Source of the DNA: DATJMJ01 sp035503915
GTDB lineage: Bacteria; Actinomycetota; Acidimicrobiia; Acidimicrobiales; Palsa-688
Length of the DNA stretch: 64,000 nucleotides
Reading direction: 5' to 3'
Assembly (NCBI GenBank): GCA_035503915.1
Contig: DATJSU010000010.1
Span: 39,550 to 103,549 of the forward strand
Each line of letters starts with the position of its first letter. The stretch's first letter is position 1. A model generated the notes under the pieces. It searched no databases. It saw only the letters and a list, made by a program, of their open reading frames with translations, and was not told the DNA's origin. Positions 61,517-64,000 of this stretch are shown one piece after another. A program made the translations under genes and the position numbers.

Positions 61517-63843
61517 TGGTCCGTCTCGGCTTACAGCTGACGCTTCGCAGCGGCCGGGAGGCATTAGTGCGGGCTCTCATGATCGCGGTGGCGGTCGCCA
61601 TCGGGGTGACCGTGCTATTGGCAGTGTTGGCTGACTACCACGCTTATGAGGTGACCAGCAACCGGGCCTGCTGGGAGTGCACGGGGACGCTGGCGAAGAC
61701 CTCTTCTTCGCGCTCGGAGCTTTGGAACTACAGCGAGAACATATACGAGGGCCGGTTCATCGAGGTGCTCGACGTGGCCGCCCTCGGGCCCAAGGCTCCC
61801 GTCGTGCCGGGATTGGTCAAGCTCCCAGGAGCAGGCCAGTACTATGCGTCGCCGGAACTGGCCGACCTCATAAAGTCTGTCCCCGCGGACGAACTGGGGG
61901 ACCGTTTCCCCGGCTCAGAGGTCGGCACGATCGGTTACCAAGCGCTGTCGGGCCCGAACGAGCTCGTGGCCATTGTGGGGTACCCGACGGCCAGGCTCGC
62001 CGCCATGCCGGGCACCATCACAGTCGACCACATCGCCACAGCTCCGGATATCGAAGGTACGACGGGCATATACCGGGAGGCGTTCTGGGTCGGTGCCATC
62101 ATGGTCCTGTTCCCCTTGTTCATCCTCGTGAACACCGCCACCCGGCTGGCCGCCGCCCGGCGCGAGGAGCGTTTCGCAGCCATGAGGCTGGTCGGCGCCA
62201 CCGGGCGCCAGGTCAATGCCGTGGCTGCGGTCGAGTCGGCCGTGAGCGCGGCCTTCGGTACCCTGCTCGGCACCGTCGCCTTCCTGGCGGTCCGCCCTGC
62301 ACTAGCGCAAATATCGTTTTCCGGCGCCCGGTTCTTCGAACGGACGGTCACGCCCACCGCCGCCGGCTACCTCGCAATGCTCATAGCCGTCCCCGTGGTC
62401 GCCACCCTGTCTTCGCTGTGGGCGCTCCGACGGGTGAGGGTTTCCCCGCTCGGGGTGAGCCGGAAAGTGACACCCCCGCCCCCCCGGGCCTGGCGGGTAC
62501 TACCCCTCGTCGTGGGTATCGCGGTTTTCATCGTGCCTCTCCTCGGCGGCTACAGGCGCCTCGACAACGCCAAAACCAGCCCCACGACGCCGCTCCTCTA
62601 CCTAGGCGCTTTCCTCATCATGGCTGGTCTGGTACTGGGCGGCCCTTGGCTGACGATGCAGGCGGCGCGCGCCCTGGCCGGGATCTCACGTGGGGCGTCG
62701 GCGCTGCTGGCGTCCCGGCGCCTGGCTGACAACCCTAAAGCCGCCTTCAGGAGCGTGAGCGGCCTGGTACTGGCGGTGTTCGTGGGCTCCTTGCTGGCCT
62801 CGATCGTCCCCGTGCTGAACGCAGCTCAGACCAGCCTGGGCGGCAACGCCCGCTCGTTGGCACACGTGCTGCGCGTGCCGTACAACGCTGGTGCCGGCCC
62901 CGGGCTTGCACCCCGAGAAGCCGCCAAAATTGTCGATGAACTGCAGGCAAACCCGGGTGTAATGGTCCTGGCTATATACGCCGGCCCGAGCTTCCAGCCC
63001 GGCGCTCCACCCCCGCCGCCCCCCGGGCCAGGTAGCGGAAATACGGAGCAGCATAGGCTCTTTGCCGGGAACGGGCGGTTCGACAGCATTGTCAGCTGCG
63101 CTGGCCTCAATGCGTTCCCGTCACTCGGCCATTGTCTACCGGGTGTCAGGTACGTGCAGGCCAACATAACCAACGACCTGCTCACTGACAACCCCCTGAC
63201 GATCGACCTCCCGGTCGTGAACGCGAGCAACCCAGTTTCTCAAGTCGGCACCAAGGGCTTGTACCTGGGTGCTCTGCTCGTGAAGACAGCCAATGCTGCC
63301 ACGCTCGAAAGGGCCCGAACCCTATTGACATTGTTCGACGCCAAGGTCGTGGCCCACGGTGGGCTTACCGACTGGCAGATGGGCAACGCCGAGGCGGAAA
63401 CCTTCGGCGAGATCGCTCAGATAAGGGACAACGACGACACCAACGCCGAGAACGTCATACTTGCCATCGTCGGGCTGACCTTGCTGATGGCGGCCTGCAG
63501 CCTGGCGGTCACCGTGGGAGGGGGCATCCTCGAGCGTCGCCGGCCCTTCACCTTGCTCCGCCTCAGCGGGACCTCGGGCCAGACCCTCTACCGAGTTGTG
63601 GTGCTGGAATCGGTACTGCCATTGCTAAGCGCGTCGCTGGTGGCGGCCGCTACCGGCATCGGGGTCGCCATACCCCTGGTAAAAGCCTTGCCAAAGTTGC
63701 AAAACGAGCCCAACCTGGCCCTCCCCGGCCTCGCCTACTACGTGGCCCTTGGCGCTGGGCTTGTCATCGCTCTGTTGGTGATCTCGTCCAGCCTGCCGCT
63801 CCTGCGGAGGGTCACTCAGCCCAACAACGCCCGTTTCGAATGA
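61516..63843 (+). CDS. FtsX-like permease
   Basis: 775 residues. An N-terminal TM helix (ALMIAVAVAIGVTVLLAVLADY) precedes a large extracytoplasmic domain. A first FtsX bundle lies at about 190-310 (FWVGAIMVLFPLFILVNTATRLAAARREERFAAMRLVGATGRQVNAV), then two further TM segments near 330-385, another helix around 412-432, a second extracytoplasmic domain, and a last FtsX bundle near 650-770 (RRRPFTLLRLSGTSGQTLYRVVVLESVLP). It works with the preceding ATPase as an exporter or mechanotransmitter, possibly for peptides or lipids. ATG 61516. Confidence 0.92.
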   Translation: MVRLGLQLTLRSGREALVRALMIAVAVAIGVTVLLAVLADYHAYEVTSNRACWECTGTLAKTSSSRSELWNYSENIYEGRFIEVLDVAALGPKAPVVPGLVKLPGAGQYYASPELADLIKSVPADELGDRFPGSEVGTIGYQALSGPNELVAIVGYPTARLAAMPGTITVDHIATAPDIEGTTGIYREAFWVGAIMVLFPLFILVNTATRLAAARREERFAAMRLVGATGRQVNAVAAVESAVSAAFGTLLGTVAFLAVRPALAQISFSGARFFERTVTPTAAGYLAMLIAVPVVATLSSLWALRRVRVSPLGVSRKVTPPPPRAWRVLPLVVGIAVFIVPLLGGYRRLDNAKTSPTTPLLYLGAFLIMAGLVLGGPWLTMQAARALAGISRGASALLASRRLADNPKAAFRSVSGLVLAVFVGSLLASIVPVLNAAQTSLGGNARSLAHVLRVPYNAGAGPGLAPREAAKIVDELQANPGVMVLAIYAGPSFQPGAPPPPPPGPGSGNTEQHRLFAGNGRFDSIVSCAGLNAFPSLGHCLPGVRYVQANITNDLLTDNPLTIDLPVVNASNPVSQVGTKGLYLGALLVKTANAATLERARTLLTLFDAKVVAHGGLTDWQMGNAEAETFGEIAQIRDNDDTNAENVILAIVGLTLLMAACSLAVTVGGGILERRRPFTLLRLSGTSGQTLYRVVVLESVLPLLSASLVAAATGIGVAIPLVKALPKLQNEPNLALPGLAYYVALGAGLVIALLVISSSLPLLRRVTQPNNARFE

Positions 63844-64000
63844 AGCTCACTCGCTTTGTCGTTACGTGCGCCGGCTGCGTTCGCTCGCACGGCGTCATGA
63901 CCTGAGAACGCATGCAGGCCCCGAACTTGAGGGCCTTTTGCTGCAGCGCCTGGCCCCAGGCAGTACTGTTCTGGCTCAAGCCGCCCTGCTCGAGGCGGGC
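63844..64000. other. Window end, no gene identified
   Basis: 157 bp after the permease. A plus-strand frame from GTG 63866 remains open to the edge (45 codons) but shows no recognisable similarity and crosses the terminator-like hairpin at 63916. Confidence 0.4.
63916..63939 (+). terminator. Rho-independent-type terminator of the PadR-ABC operon
   Basis: AGGCCC (63916-63921), 9-nt loop, GGGCCT (63931-63936) followed by TTTT, 73 nt after the permease stop. It is a short stem but one of the few in the window with a T-run. Confidence 0.5.

Noticed and set aside
63866..64000. Start of a further plus-strand gene at the window end
   Set aside because: The 45 open codons show no recognisable motif and traverse a hairpin followed by TTTT that looks like a terminator.
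1..64000. CRISPR array, insertion sequence, integrase or rRNA operon
   Set aside because: No regularly spaced repeats, transposase or recombinase motifs or rRNA signature were seen on reading; the only repeats are short tandem or tRNA-derived ones.

Overview
The window is high-GC, densely packed bacterial chromosome with short intergenic gaps, many 4-nt start/stop overlaps and frequent GTG starts. It points to an actinobacterium, most likely of the Acidimicrobiia type. The evidence is a 32-codon gene for the actinobacterial ribosomal protein bS22, the mazG-fusion/ftsB/DUF501/ppx gene order, an F420 hydrogenase beta-subunit homologue, menaquinone synthesis (menC), nickel superoxide dismutase with its maturation protease, and a large NAD-type glutamate dehydrogenase. 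The lineage is an inference; no rRNA gene is present to prove it.

Layout. 1-3.3 kb: a partial YceI protein, an OmpR/HisKA two-component pair and a fragment of an ApbE flavin transferase, which looks like a decayed redox locus. 3.3-9.1 kb: aldo/keto reductase, altronate dehydratase family enzyme, DUF4349 membrane protein and prolyl oligopeptidase. 9.6-17.5 kb: a stand-alone anti-sigma-type ATPase, a strong consensus promoter driving a small unknown gene plus NAD-glutamate dehydrogenase, then rpiB, menC, xseA and xseB. 17.4-22.2 kb, minus strand: an unknown gene, pepN and a metallophosphoesterase. 22.2-28 kb: the housekeeping run ychF-rsmI-metG-tatD-rsmA-ispE, followed by bS22 on the other strand. 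28.3-37.3 kb: the F420 hydrogenase beta homologue, a HATPase-GAF regulator overlapping a GH3 glycosidase, an internally deleted larA, glycerate kinase, a CE7 acetylxylan esterase and a MOSC protein. With the GH51 arabinofuranosidase at 41.4 kb these suggest plant-hemicellulose use. 37.3-41.3 kb, minus strand: 1-Cys peroxiredoxin and a 968-residue TIR-transmembrane-beta-propeller protein with a tiny overlapping ORF. 42.9-44 kb: a roughly 1-kb island between two copies of a tRNA-Gln 3' end. 44.1-57.8 kb: glmU (shortened), prs, rplY, pth (apparently CTG-started), mfd, tatC/tatB, a SurA-like lipoprotein, the mazG fusion, ftsB, DUF501, ppx and rimJ. 57.8-58.8 kb: divergent sodX and sodN. 58.8-60.1 kb: an Ogt-AlkA fusion. 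60.2-63.9 kb: a PadR repressor with an ABC ATPase and an FtsX-like permease, closed by a terminator-like hairpin.

A recurrent signal is a TANNNT -10 hexamer ending 6-8 nt before a start codon with no Shine-Dalgarno (pepN, prolyl oligopeptidase, xseA, ychF, metG, the F420 hydrogenase homologue, acetylxylan esterase, arabinofuranosidase, PadR). This implies widespread leaderless transcription, and it was used to choose several starts. No CRISPR array, transposase, integrase or rRNA operon was found.
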